Shown: positions 51,382-60,427 of the stretch, piece by piece
Numbering within the stretch: the stretch's first letter is position 1
Layout of the letters: each line of letters opens with the position of its first letter
NCBI RefSeq assembly: GCF_023699475.1
Contig: NZ_JALXFV010000008.1
Span: forward strand, 939,741-1,003,740
Reading direction: 5' to 3'
Source of the DNA: Halomarina rubra
GTDB taxonomy: Archaea; Halobacteriota; Halobacteria; Halobacteriales; Haloarculaceae
Length of the DNA: 64,000 nucleotides
Translations under genes and position numbers: made by a program
Notes under the pieces: model-generated
What the model was told of the DNA's origin: nothing
Seen by the model: the letters and a program-made list of their open reading frames with translations, nothing else
Databases searched by the model: none

Positions 51382-52728
51382 ATGACCGACACACCGACCC
51401 AGCTTCGAGACGCATCGCCCGAAGGGGAGTTCTCCAAGGACGTCCCGTTCGAGAAACTCGACGACGAGGAGCGCATCGCCCGCGGGGCGGTGATGGTCCC
51501 CAACGAACTCGACCACCAGGGCGATTTCGTCCGCCCCGAGACCATCGCCAGCCTGCGCGAGAACTTCTCCGAGCGGGTGGAGTCGGGCGACGCACTGCCG
51601 GGAGTGATGCACGCGGTGTTCCCCGACGAGGGCATCGAACTCGCCGACGAGTACCAGGTCGACGAGGCAGTCACGCTCGGCGACGAGGAGTATCCCGAGG
51701 GGACGTGGATCGCCGCCTGGAAGTTCACCGACGACGACCTCTGGGCACTCGTCCGGGACGGCGTGCTCGGTGGCAACTCCATCGGCGGGACTGCCAAGGG
51801 CGTCATCCACGAACCGGGCACGCTCCCCGACGATGTCGCCATCCCCGACGCCGTCCAGTCGGCGCTCGACGAGGCGGGGCTGTCTCGTGAAGACATCGTC
51901 GCCCGGGAGATCACCGCCGGGCGCATCCTCGAAGTGTCGAACGTCGACTACCCGGCGGTCCCCCGGGCGACGCACGAGGAACACTCCGCGAGCATCAGCC
52001 TCAGCAAGGCCCAGCCGGCGCTGACGGACAACATCGTCGCCGCCCGCCTGGCGCTGGAAGCCCGGGGGCACTCCGAGGAGGACGCCCGGCGGCTGGCGGA
52101 GTATCTCCAGACACACAAGGCGGCGAAACGCAGCCTCGTCCAGCGGGCGAAAGACTGGGCGGGGCTGGGTGGCGGTGATGACGGCACGGGCCAGAGCACC
52201 ACCAAAGACGGCCGAACGCTCTCGCAGGCGAACGTGACGAGTGCGAAGGCCGTCCACGACGCGACGCTCGACATGCTCGACCGGTCGGACGTCGACCACG
52301 GTCGGACGCGATTCTCTGACGACCCCAACGACGCGTTCGACATCGCGGCGTACGGCACGGACTCTGACGAGCGGGCGGAACCCCGCACGGGCGGCTCCTC
52401 CAGTTCGGAGGCATCCATGAACGACGAACTCGAAACCAGATTCAACGATCTCGACGAGCGCATCGAGCGCATCGAAGCCGCCGTCACCGGCGATGGTGAT
52501 GGCGAGGCAGAACAGACCGAGAAGACGACCGACGGCGGCGACGAACCGTCTGACGTCGAGAAAGCCATCGAGCGACTGGCGAGCAACCAGCAGCAGATGG
52601 CCGAGAACATCGAACAGATGGCGAGCGCCCAGGGCGTGAGCCAGCAGGCCGACCAGGGCACGACCAACGGCGAGCAGACCGGCAAGACGTGGGACAAGAG
52701 TCCCTTCGCCCCGCGAGGTGGGAACTGA
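51382..52728 (+). CDS. XkdF-like prohead protease/scaffold
   Basis: A 448-residue protein. The N-terminal XkdF-type domain (about 30-190; ARGAVMVPNELDHQGDFV and GGNSIGGTAKGVIHEPG) is thought to be a prohead maturation protease of PBSX-like phages. The C-terminal 200 residues are acidic and helical, with coiled-coil segments (ETRFNDLDERIERIEAAVTG; ERLASNQQQMAENIEQMASA) typical of a scaffold. Protease and scaffold thus appear to be one polypeptide. It is followed directly by the capsid gene (TGATG). Confidence 0.82.
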   Translation: MTDTPTQLRDASPEGEFSKDVPFEKLDDEERIARGAVMVPNELDHQGDFVRPETIASLRENFSERVESGDALPGVMHAVFPDEGIELADEYQVDEAVTLGDEEYPEGTWIAAWKFTDDDLWALVRDGVLGGNSIGGTAKGVIHEPGTLPDDVAIPDAVQSALDEAGLSREDIVAREITAGRILEVSNVDYPAVPRATHEEHSASISLSKAQPALTDNIVAARLALEARGHSEEDARRLAEYLQTHKAAKRSLVQRAKDWAGLGGGDDGTGQSTTKDGRTLSQANVTSAKAVHDATLDMLDRSDVDHGRTRFSDDPNDAFDIAAYGTDSDERAEPRTGGSSSSEASMNDELETRFNDLDERIERIEAAVTGDGDGEAEQTEKTTDGGDEPSDVEKAIERLASNQQQMAENIEQMASAQGVSQQADQGTTNGEQTGKTWDKSPFAPRGGN

Positions 52729-53657
52729 TGTCGGCGCAGGACACCCGCGGCCAGAACGCCGGTGCGATGCAGAAGGTGACCAGCAGCGACTTCTCGGCAG
52801 GCGCGACGCTCGCCCCCGAGCAGTTCACCGACTTCTTCGAAGACGTCCAGGAACAGAGCGACGTCCTCTCGCAGGCGCGTGCGGTGCCGGTCAACGCCCC
52901 CAGTGGCGACATCCCGCGCATCTCCGTTGGGACGGAACTGCTCCAGGCCGTCAGTGAGAACTCCTCGGTCAGCGAGCAGTCGTTCAACCAGCCCGACGTC
53001 TCGTACTCGACCACGAAGGTCTCCCTGCCGTGGGCGATGACGTGGGAGTCGAACAACGAGATCATCGACTCGCCGGAGACGACCATCCGGAGCCTGTTCG
53101 TCCAGCAGTTCGGGGCCGACCTCGAACGGCTGGCGAGTTACGGAGACACGTCCGGGTCGGGCTTTGCGGCCATCGAAGACGGGTGGCTCACCATCGCCGC
53201 CAACCGCGGGTCGCCCACCTACGACCACGCCAGCGCCTCCATCAACAAGGACGTCTTCAACGAGATGAAGAAGGCGCTCCCCGAGGAGTACAGTCGCGCG
53301 TGGAGCGACCAGCTGGTCTACCTCGGCAGCGACGACCAGAAGGACGCCTACAAGAACTACCTCACCGACCGCTCGACGGGCGCGGGCGACGCGATGCTCA
53401 TGTCTGGCGAGGAACCCACACCGTTCGGCAAGCGGTTCCTCACGCCACTGGGGTGGCCCGACGACCAGCTCATGCTCACCACCATGAGCAACCTCCTGTA
53501 CATCGTGCAGGACGACCTCCGTGTCAAACAGACCGAGGACGCCGAGCGCAACGTGATGGACGACGTCGACACGCTCTACAACATGCTCGCGAAGGTCGAC
53601 TTCCAGATCATGGACGAGCAGGGTGTCGTCGTCGCGAACAACGTCGCGGCCCCGTAG
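52728..53657 (+). CDS. major capsid protein (HK97 fold)
   Basis: A 309-residue HK97-fold capsid protein. The N-terminal arm is followed by LSQARAVPVNAPSGDIPRIS and VSYSTTKVSLPWAMTWESNN (E-loop/P-domain strands). The spine helix NKDVFNEMKKALPEEYSRAW and A-domain strands FGKRFLTPLGWPDDQLMLTT come next. Sequence style is that of phage_capsid/XkdG proteins. It starts on the last base of the scaffold stop. It is the expected most abundant virion protein. Confidence 0.88.
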   Translation: MSAQDTRGQNAGAMQKVTSSDFSAGATLAPEQFTDFFEDVQEQSDVLSQARAVPVNAPSGDIPRISVGTELLQAVSENSSVSEQSFNQPDVSYSTTKVSLPWAMTWESNNEIIDSPETTIRSLFVQQFGADLERLASYGDTSGSGFAAIEDGWLTIAANRGSPTYDHASASINKDVFNEMKKALPEEYSRAWSDQLVYLGSDDQKDAYKNYLTDRSTGAGDAMLMSGEEPTPFGKRFLTPLGWPDDQLMLTTMSNLLYIVQDDLRVKQTEDAERNVMDDVDTLYNMLAKVDFQIMDEQGVVVANNVAAP

Positions 53658-53667
53658 GTGGTCTGAG

Positions 53668-53988
53668 ATGGGCATCAGTTACACCACCGACGACGCCGGC
53701 TACGACGGTGGCATCCGTCGTGAGGTCCACATGACCGGCACGTTCGACTCGTCGTACACCAGCGGTGGAGAGGGTCTCACCGCGGCCGACGCCGGCCTCG
53801 ACCACCTCGATGCAGTCATTGTCGCCGACGGGGCGACCGAGTCGGGGTACGTCCCCAGTTACGACGCCACCAACGGCACCGTCAAGCTGTTCGAGGAGAA
53901 CGCCACCGCCGGCCCGCTCGCGGAAGTCGCGGGTAGCACGGACGTCTCCACCGAGACCGTGACACTCGTCGTTCGGGGGCGGTCGTAA
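53668..53988 (+). CDS. capsid-associated (decoration-like) protein
   Basis: A 106-residue, acidic, beta-rich protein directly after the capsid gene (GGIRREVHMTGTFDSSYTSG; LDHLDAVIVADGATESGYVP; DVSTETVTLVVRGRS). Position and size fit a head decoration or stabilisation protein. No sequence motif proves this. Confidence 0.6.
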   Translation: MGISYTTDDAGYDGGIRREVHMTGTFDSSYTSGGEGLTAADAGLDHLDAVIVADGATESGYVPSYDATNGTVKLFEENATAGPLAEVAGSTDVSTETVTLVVRGRS

Positions 53989-53991
53989 CTC

Positions 53992-54321
53992 ATGGCAGAC
54001 ACCGTCCGTCTTCGCAACGAGTACGGCACCCGGCTGACGGGCGGCCCGGCGGACATCCGTGCCGAGGCTGGCGAGGAAGTCGACGTCCCGGCCGCCGACG
54101 CGGCCTACTACGTCGACAACTACGACTTCGTCCGAGTCGGCGAGTCGTCGGACGACACGCCACCCAGCGAGGACCTTACCGTCGCTATCGATGGCGAGGA
54201 GCACGCCTTCGCTGACCTGAGCTACCGACAGCTCCAGGCACTCGCCGGCGAGTACGACGACGTCGCCGGTAACGGGTCGGCCGAGGAGCTTCGGACTGCT
54301 CTTCGCGAGAAGGTGGCGTGA
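53992..54321 (+). CDS. viral structural protein with C-terminal HeH/SAP-like helix pair
   Basis: A 109-residue protein. A short beta N terminus (TVRLRNEYGTRLTGGPADIR) and an acidic linker lead to a C-terminal helix-extension-helix-like motif, LSYRQLQALAGEYDDVAGNG ... AEELRTALREKV, as in HeH/LEM-type or Rho-N-like domains of phage head proteins. Lies between the capsid and connector genes; probably a virion component. Confidence 0.58.
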   Translation: MADTVRLRNEYGTRLTGGPADIRAEAGEEVDVPAADAAYYVDNYDFVRVGESSDDTPPSEDLTVAIDGEEHAFADLSYRQLQALAGEYDDVAGNGSAEELRTALREKVA

Positions 54322-54770
54322 TGGCCGACCTCGCCGACCAGCCTGTCCCGAGTGACACGCGGTGTCCCGAGTGTGGTGGCGAACCCGCCCACGACACCGT
54401 CAAACACCGGTTACAGGCACTCGGATACCTCCACGACGACCTGCGGCTCACGTGTTCGGACTGCGGTGAGCGCTGGACGTGTGGGGTCCCCATCGGCGAG
54501 TTCGACAAACCCGAACTGGCTGCTGACTTCGAGTGCCCGTGCGGGGAAACCCGCCTCGTCCACTGGATCGACGCCACAGGCCGGAACGCCCGCGGCGACA
54601 TCGCCCTGGGCGTGAAGTGCCCCAACGAGGACTGCCGCCACTTCGAGTGGATTGGCCGCGAAACGGACGCGAACAACGTTGCGATGACTGGTTATGAACA
54701 CCTCGGCGGGCAGACTGCCGGGGCGGACGCCTACGGCTATCCGGAGGTGGATGATGCCACAGACCAGTAG
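54321..54770 (+). CDS. viral multi-zinc-ribbon protein
   Basis: A 149-residue protein with four zinc knuckles: CPECGG, CSDCGERWTC, CPCGE and CPNEDC. It begins at the ATG directly after the preceding stop (a GTG at 54318 would add one residue). Location inside the head-tail module is unusual for a DNA-binding zinc protein; it may be structural or regulatory. Its end overlaps the connector gene start. Confidence 0.62.
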   Translation: MADLADQPVPSDTRCPECGGEPAHDTVKHRLQALGYLHDDLRLTCSDCGERWTCGVPIGEFDKPELAADFECPCGETRLVHWIDATGRNARGDIALGVKCPNEDCRHFEWIGRETDANNVAMTGYEHLGGQTAGADAYGYPEVDDATDQ

Positions 54771-55380
54771 CGGCGAGACAGTCTACGCTGCACCCGACGC
54801 AGCCGACACGTACGTCCAAAGCGATGCCAATACGTTCTCGCTGTCCACTCAGGGCAGTCCCTCGGAGTGGACTCAGTTTCTCGAAAAGCGACAGGTACAG
54901 GCGAAAGCCCGCATCGACGAGTTCTGTGGCCGCGACTTCGAGGACCACGCCAGTGACACGGTGACGCTCGACGGTGGTGCCCGGGGCAAACGCATCCTGT
55001 ATCTCCCCTCGCCCGTCCGGTCAGTCAGTGAGGTTCGCATCGACGGCGAAGCGCTCGCCGCGAGTACCTACCGCGCGAAGCCGTCGGGGCAACTTATCCG
55101 ACTCGGCACGGACGGCAGCGAGGCGCGCTGGCCGGCAGGGTACGGCAACATCGCCATCGACCTCGACTGGGGCTATCAGACGCCCCCCGCGGACATCGCC
55201 GAGGCCGAACAGAAACTCGTCGCCCACACGGTGGCGAATCTCGCCCAGTTGCGCGAGGGACAAGTCGTCCAGCAAGACGACGTCGACCTGAAAGTCAATC
55301 TCCCGAGTGCGATGACGGCCGAGGTGCGCGGGATACTCCGCGCCCACCGCGACAGTGGGCGAACGATGGGACTCCTCTAA
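54754..55380 (+). CDS. head-tail connector protein (gp6-like)
   Basis: A 208-residue protein. An N-terminal helix (FLEKRQVQAKARIDEFCGRD) is followed by the beta segment RILYLPSPVRSVSEVRIDGE. WPAGYGNIAIDLDWGYQTPP ADI with helices follows, the fold pattern of phage connector proteins (HK97 gp6/SPP1 gp15). Position before the gp10-like and tail-terminator genes agrees. An ATG at 54751 is an alternative start. Confidence 0.78.
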   Translation: MPQTSSGETVYAAPDAADTYVQSDANTFSLSTQGSPSEWTQFLEKRQVQAKARIDEFCGRDFEDHASDTVTLDGGARGKRILYLPSPVRSVSEVRIDGEALAASTYRAKPSGQLIRLGTDGSEARWPAGYGNIAIDLDWGYQTPPADIAEAEQKLVAHTVANLAQLREGQVVQQDDVDLKVNLPSAMTAEVRGILRAHRDSGRTMGLL

Positions 55381-55871
55381 TGCCCGGCATCAGTGTCGAC
55401 TTCGACTGGGACGACGACGAGCTACAGCGGAAGCTGGACACACTCATCGCCGAGTGGCCCCGCCACCGAGCAGCGGTCCGGCGGGCCATCATGGAGGACG
55501 TCGCCGGCGGGTTGCGCCGGGAGATCCCCACCTCCTCGGGCGCGGCGAAACAGACCATCCGGCTGCGCGACATCGACAGTCAGCGCCCGGCGAAGGTGGT
55601 CGCCGGCGGGAAGCGGGGGGTGGACTACATCCGCCCGCTACTGGAGGGGAGTCGCCCGCATCCCCCCGGCTCGTGGACCCCCGAGGAGAACCCTCGCCTC
55701 GCCCGGTGGGCGGCGCGCAACGGGATGGACTTCGACCGGGTCTACTGGCACATCGCCGAGCACGGCACCGAAGCCCACGACTTCGTCTCCGGGCCGGTCG
55801 CTGAGACTCAGGCCCGGGCGGCGGACATCGGCGCGACGGTCCTCCGCCAGCGCGGGGTGTTCGACCGGTGA
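55380..55871 (+). CDS. HK97 gp10-like head closure/tail completion protein
   Basis: A 163-residue protein. The helical start DDELQRKLDTLIAEWPRHRA, the basic middle GAAKQTIRLRDIDSQRP and RPLLEGSRPHPPG, and the YWHIAEHGTEAHDFVSGPVA end fit the HK97 gp10/minor-tail-completion class. Its ATG overlaps the connector stop (TAATG) and its stop overlaps the next GTG. Confidence 0.75.
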   Translation: MPGISVDFDWDDDELQRKLDTLIAEWPRHRAAVRRAIMEDVAGGLRREIPTSSGAAKQTIRLRDIDSQRPAKVVAGGKRGVDYIRPLLEGSRPHPPGSWTPEENPRLARWAARNGMDFDRVYWHIAEHGTEAHDFVSGPVAETQARAADIGATVLRQRGVFDR

Positions 55872-56347
55872 CGTTCGACTGGACACAGTGGTACGACGAC
55901 GGCATCGACGCCCTCGTCGCGCGCATCGAGACGGCCGCCATCGACTGGGCGACCGACGCGAACGGCGACCCGTGGGTCATCTTCGGGCAGCGCCGCCCCC
56001 CGGGCATCGGCACGCCCCGCGCGGAGGTCGTTCGCTATAGCCCGCAACTCGACGAGGCGAACACGAATCGCGGGTACGAGCTGTATCGCATCCAGGTCGA
56101 AATCCTCGTCGTCCGCGAGGGCGACCCGCAGGCCGCGCAGGCGAACCGCCGACAGGCGATTCGCGACATGGCGGCCGTTCAGACCGTACTGTACGGCGAT
56201 GACCGGACGCTGGGCGGGACCTGCGAGAAACTGACGTTCCAGAGCACGGACGCCGTGAGTCTGGAGAACAGCGAGGGCGAGGCCGTGTCGGTGGGCCTCA
56301 TCCAGCTCGAAATCATGCGCCAGGCGCGTCTTCGCGACGCCGTCTGA
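55868..56347 (+). CDS. tail terminator/completion-like protein
   Basis: A 159-residue protein between the gp10-like and tube genes, the usual place of the tail terminator. The N-terminal helix WYDDGIDALVARIETAAIDW and beta strands VIFGQRRPPG, YELYRIQVEILVVREGD and VSVGLIQLEIM match the alpha/beta layout of that class. The GTG start overlaps the upstream stop (GTGA). Assignment rests mainly on order. Confidence 0.68.
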   Translation: MTFDWTQWYDDGIDALVARIETAAIDWATDANGDPWVIFGQRRPPGIGTPRAEVVRYSPQLDEANTNRGYELYRIQVEILVVREGDPQAAQANRRQAIRDMAAVQTVLYGDDRTLGGTCEKLTFQSTDAVSLENSEGEAVSVGLIQLEIMRQARLRDAV

Positions 56348-56386
56348 CGCACCGCGACACCGACACATTCCTGAGGTAATCCAACA

Positions 56387-56920
56387 ATGAGCGCAGGCAC
56401 CCACGACGCAATCGCCGGTGACATCATCGAGATCGAACACACCGACGACACCAGTGCATCGACCATCTCGTGGACACTCGTCGGCCGCACGGCCGACACC
56501 ATCGAGATGTCTCCGAACGCAGAGACCGCCGACCGCAACCTACACGGGCAGTTCCAACTCGACAAGGTCGTCACCTCCGAGGCGTGGGAAGTCACGTTCT
56601 CGCGTGACGTCACCGTCCCGACGGCCTCGATGGAGGCGCTGGGCCTCTACGACTCCTCGAACGGCGAGGTACGCGGCCACTACGACTCGCGGACTGGGGC
56701 GGCGACGAACGAGGCGCTGCAGATCTCGGTCTACGAGAACGAACAGCAGCGCTCCAGCGGGAGCGCGAAAGCGCAGTACGGCATCGACGAGTACATCATC
56801 GTCGTCGACTCCAGCGAACTCGCGACGGATGACTTCTCGACGACCGAGATGGTCGTCCACGCCCTGACGCGGCCCAAGCGCCTGGACGCCGACGGCACGC
56901 TCGACGGGACGGGGGCCTAA
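56387..56920 (+). CDS. major tail tube protein
   Basis: A 177-residue beta-rich protein. Its features are the tube-like pattern: EIEHTDDTSASTISWTLVGR, GQFQLDKVVTSEAWEVTFSR DV and a repeated strand near the C terminus (EYIIVVDSSELATDDF). It is directly upstream of the two-frame chaperone pair and the tape measure, which defines the tube position. No sheath gene precedes it. Confidence 0.8.
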   Translation: MSAGTHDAIAGDIIEIEHTDDTSASTISWTLVGRTADTIEMSPNAETADRNLHGQFQLDKVVTSEAWEVTFSRDVTVPTASMEALGLYDSSNGEVRGHYDSRTGAATNEALQISVYENEQQRSSGSAKAQYGIDEYIIVVDSSELATDDFSTTEMVVHALTRPKRLDADGTLDGTGA

Positions 56921-56923
56921 TCC

Positions 56924-57487
56924 ATGACCGCCGAGGTAGCCAGCGACGACACGGCGTTCACGGAGTTGCCCCACGACGAACAGCGGGCGGCACTGGACAA
57001 AGCGTTCGAAGCCCAGCAGGGGTCGGCGTGGGCTGACCTCGGCGACGACGAACAGGCCGAGACGCTCGCCGCTATCGAGCAGGCCAGCGAGGAGACGTGG
57101 ATGGCCGACGTCTGGCAGGGGAGCGAGGACATCCGGACCATCCCGTTCGAGATTCGCCAACTGTCGGCCGGCGACCTCGATGGGCTGGACGAGAAACTCG
57201 ACCTGTTCCGACAGGCCGAGGCGGCCGAGGACGAAGCCGAACTCCGCGAGGTACTCGGTGCGGACCCCCACGAGACGTTCGAGGACCTCGCCGAGTGGAT
57301 CAACGAGTTCCTCGCCGACGCGACGACGGGCAAGGTCTTCGACGCCCGGTTCTGGCGTGACGGCGAGACGGTCGTCGGGTCCAAGACGGTGCAAGTCCCA
57401 CCCGGCACGGACATCCAACTGCTCGTCGAGATCTGGGCGTACTACTCCGAAGAGCAGGAACGCGCCCAGAAGTTTCGCCACCAGTAG
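56924..57487 (+). CDS. tail assembly chaperone, G-type
   Basis: A 187-residue acidic, helical protein: ELPHDEQRAALDKAFEAQQG, IRQLSAGDLDGLDEKLDLFR and LLVEIWAYYSEEQERAQKFR. Placed between tube and tape measure, it corresponds to phage lambda gpG. Its stop at 57485-57487 follows AAG TTT CGC CAC CAG. A +1 slip on TTT-C enters a second open frame encoding the T-like tail, giving a predicted 237-residue G-T fusion. Confidence 0.8.
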   Translation: MTAEVASDDTAFTELPHDEQRAALDKAFEAQQGSAWADLGDDEQAETLAAIEQASEETWMADVWQGSEDIRTIPFEIRQLSAGDLDGLDEKLDLFRQAEAAEDEAELREVLGADPHETFEDLAEWINEFLADATTGKVFDARFWRDGETVVGSKTVQVPPGTDIQLLVEIWAYYSEEQERAQKFRHQ

Positions 57488-57638
57488 GTCCGGGCATCTG
57501 TTCGCACTGATGTGTCGGGCGTACGGCTGTCTCCCCCACGAACTCCCCGAACAGGGCACCACCGAGCGGGTCTTCCTCGAAACCGAGTTCCGCGAGACGC
57601 TGCGTGATGACGACCGGTCGATCCTCCCACTTTCATAA
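57474..57638 (+). CDS. T domain of tail chaperone, probably read by +1 frameshift
   Basis: This frame, +1 relative to the G gene, encodes SGHLFALMCRAYGCLPHELP and ends in RETLRDDDRSILPLS. The HLxALMCRAYGxxP style is typical of the T part of G-T chaperones. The slip site proposed is TTTC (57473-57476), where tRNA-Phe could re-pair on TTC. An independent start at ATG 57510 (42 residues) is the alternative, but no ribosome-binding context is seen. Confidence 0.62.
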   Translation, partial: FATSRSGHLFALMCRAYGCLPHELPEQGTTERVFLETEFRETLRDDDRSILPLS

Positions 57639-57641
57639 TCC

Positions 57642-60419
57642 ATGGCACAAGGCGAAATCTTAGCGGAACTGACGCTGCGTGGTGACAAGCAGGTCACCAC
57701 CGCGCTCGACGAGGTCGGTGATGAGATGGACAACGCGAGCGCTGATGCCGTGTTGTTCGCGGGGTCGCTGGGGCAACTGGCTGACGAACTGAGCGACGTC
57801 GTCGCGCCGGCCACGGCGACCAGTAATCGTCTGGACGAGGTCGGCGACGAGGCCGCGCAGGCCGGGCGGAAGTCAGCGATGGCCGCCGGCGGGGTTGCCA
57901 CGCTGCGCGCCTCGCTGTTCCCCGTCGGTGTCGGGGCGAGTGTCGCCACGAACCGTCTCGTGTTGCTCGCGGGCGCACTGACAGCCGTCGGTATCGCCGC
58001 CGCCCCTGTTGCGGCGGGCTTGCTGGGCGTCGCCGGTGGGTTCGCCGCCGTCGCGGGGGTGATGGCCGGCGGTCTCCTCGCGGGTGCGGCCCACAACATG
58101 GACGAGCTGAAGTCCGCGCTCAAGGGCGCGAAAAAGGAGGTTGCTGCGGCCACCAAGCCCATCGGCGACCTGTTCGGCCCCGTCTTGCTGAAGGGGGTCA
58201 ACGCCATCGGCGAGTTGGTCCGGCGGATTGTCGATGCGGTCGGGAACCTCAAGCCGTTCCGTGACGCGCTGCTCGAACTCGGGAGCGTGGCGATGACGGC
58301 CATCCCCCAGGCCGCCGGCGCGTTCGCCGACCTCGCTCGGGAGATGCTCCCCCTGTTCGTCAAGGGGATGAAGCTCATCATGAACGGCCTCGCGCCGGCG
58401 TTCAACTACCTCGCCGCCGCGGCGGGCCGCCTCCAGCAGGGGTACCGCGACGTCATCGGACCTGCCCGACAGTTCCTGACGGCGAATCGCGACACGTTCG
58501 GTGCGCTGGGGAGCCTTATCGACCAGTTCCAGCGCTTTGCGAAACTGGTCGTCGTCGCCGGCCTCCGACTGGGGACCGTCCTCGGGCCGGCGTTCGCGCC
58601 CGTCATCGACGGTGCGGCCCGGGCGTTCAAGCAGTTCAACAACTTCGCCGCCGCACTGCTGGGCGTCGGCGACGCCTCGAATCGGGCAGCGGCCATCTTC
58701 CGTCAGAAGCTCGGGCAGTTGGCCGGCATCGCTCGGAAGGCGATGGCCGGGGTCCGGAAGGCCATCACCATCGGGGCGTCCACGGCCGAGGCCGCTATCG
58801 CTGGTGACTGGGGTGCGGTCACCTACCAGTTCAAGCACATCAGTAGCGAGGCCGTCCGGCTGGCGAAACAGGAGTTCGGGAAGCTGAAAGCACAACTCCC
58901 GAAGCCGGTTCGGCAGGCCGGGAACAAAGCTGTCACGGCACTCCAGAACGCCCTCGGCCCGCTGAAACAGACGGCCACGACGCAACTCAAGAAGGTCGAA
59001 GGCGTCTGGAACCGCCACGGCGGGAAGGTCAAAGACGCGGTCCGTGACGCGTTCACCTTCGTCAAGACCCACCCCGATAAAGTCCTCACTACGCTGGCCT
59101 CGACGGTCGTCCCTGGGCCGCTGGGGCTGGTCGTCACGGCGTTCAAAAACAACCTCAACAACATCAAGAAAGAGGTTCGGCTGGCGTTCAACGCCGTCAA
59201 GAAGACCGTTCGGACGGTGATGGGCGTGGTCAAGCGTCAAATCATCACCCCGATGCAGACGGCCGGGACGCGGTCGAACAAGATTCTCGGCCAGCTCAAG
59301 ACGGAGTTCAAACAGACGTTCGGCCTCATCAACGACATCGCGACGCGCGTGCTGGGGTTGCTCAACAAGCACTTCGGGGAAACGTTCCGGAACATCCTCG
59401 CCACGTTCCGTCAGCACATCTCGGGAGGTGACGGCCTGGTTGCGAACGCCCGGACGGCGTTCAACACGCTCTGGACGACCATCATCAAACCCATCCTCGA
59501 CACGATTCAGGCGGGCTGGCAACTCTTCGGCGACGACCTGATTCGCATCCTCGATGGGGTGTTGGGGACCATTTCGACCATCGTTTCCATCGCCTTCGAC
59601 GGGTTGCTGACGACCATCAACGTCATCCTCGACCTCATCAGCGGGGACTGGGAAGGGGCGTGGAACTCCATCGCCGGCTTCCTCGAACGGACCTGGAACA
59701 AGATCGTCTCGTGGGTCAAGGGCAGCGGGAAGAAGCTGTTTACCGGCGCGCTCGACGTCGTCATCAAGGCCATCAAAGGTGTCTTCGACGCCCTCTGGAA
59801 GTGGCTCATCGGGTCCAGTTTCATCCCCGACCTGTTCAACGCCGTCGCAGACTGGATTACCGGGACGGGTGTCGGCCTGTTCGAAGACGCGTTCAACGCC
59901 GTCAAAGAGGGCGTGTTGGGCGTCTTCGACAAGCTGAAAGACGGGGTCGAAGACACCATCAGCGGGCTGGTGTCGGGAGTGAAAGACACCATCAACGACG
60001 CCGTCTCGTGGATACAGGACACGTTCAACGCCGCCATCCCCGATAAGCTGAACTTCAACGTCGGGTTCGACATCCCGAAGGTCAAAATCGGCGGCGGGAG
60101 CGTTGGTGGCGTCAACATCCCGAGTGCGACCATCGGTGGCGGGCGGTATGCAATCAACGAGAGTCTCGACCTCCCGCAACTCGCGGAGGGGGGCATCGCC
60201 ACCCGCCCGACGCTTGCGGAGATTGGCGAGGGGTCCGAACCGGAGGCTGTCCTGCCGCTATCGAAACTCGACCGGATGCTCGATAGCGACGGCAGCGGCG
60301 ACACGACCCATGTCACCATCGAGAAAGGCGCGATTGTCGTCGAGGAGGCTGACGACGGCCGCCGCGTCGCCGCGGAGACGAAGCGCGAACTCGACCGCCT
60401 GCTCGGCAACGCCCACTAA
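57642..60419 (+). CDS. tape measure protein
   Basis: A 925-residue protein. Alpha-helical and heptad-rich stretches alternate with hydrophobic segments near 90-150 (ALTAVGIAAAPVAAGLLGVA and following) and around 630-670. A C-terminal glycine-rich beta region carries the common end motif GGIATRPTLAEIGEGSEPEA. These are hallmarks of tape measure proteins that set tail length and later eject DNA. By the usual 0.15 nm per residue this would give a tail near 140 nm, an estimate only. It is the longest viral gene here. Confidence 0.93.
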   Translation: MAQGEILAELTLRGDKQVTTALDEVGDEMDNASADAVLFAGSLGQLADELSDVVAPATATSNRLDEVGDEAAQAGRKSAMAAGGVATLRASLFPVGVGASVATNRLVLLAGALTAVGIAAAPVAAGLLGVAGGFAAVAGVMAGGLLAGAAHNMDELKSALKGAKKEVAAATKPIGDLFGPVLLKGVNAIGELVRRIVDAVGNLKPFRDALLELGSVAMTAIPQAAGAFADLAREMLPLFVKGMKLIMNGLAPAFNYLAAAAGRLQQGYRDVIGPARQFLTANRDTFGALGSLIDQFQRFAKLVVVAGLRLGTVLGPAFAPVIDGAARAFKQFNNFAAALLGVGDASNRAAAIFRQKLGQLAGIARKAMAGVRKAITIGASTAEAAIAGDWGAVTYQFKHISSEAVRLAKQEFGKLKAQLPKPVRQAGNKAVTALQNALGPLKQTATTQLKKVEGVWNRHGGKVKDAVRDAFTFVKTHPDKVLTTLASTVVPGPLGLVVTAFKNNLNNIKKEVRLAFNAVKKTVRTVMGVVKRQIITPMQTAGTRSNKILGQLKTEFKQTFGLINDIATRVLGLLNKHFGETFRNILATFRQHISGGDGLVANARTAFNTLWTTIIKPILDTIQAGWQLFGDDLIRILDGVLGTISTIVSIAFDGLLTTINVILDLISGDWEGAWNSIAGFLERTWNKIVSWVKGSGKKLFTGALDVVIKAIKGVFDALWKWLIGSSFIPDLFNAVADWITGTGVGLFEDAFNAVKEGVLGVFDKLKDGVEDTISGLVSGVKDTINDAVSWIQDTFNAAIPDKLNFNVGFDIPKVKIGGGSVGGVNIPSATIGGGRYAINESLDLPQLAEGGIATRPTLAEIGEGSEPEAVLPLSKLDRMLDSDGSGDTTHVTIEKGAIVVEEADDGRRVAAETKRELDRLLGNAH

Positions 60420-60427
60420 TCTGATTC

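Noticed and set aside
57510..57638. Independent 42-codon gene starting at ATG
   Set aside because: Its product looks like the C-terminal T part of a tail chaperone and its frame is already open before the G stop, so a frameshift product is the better explanation.
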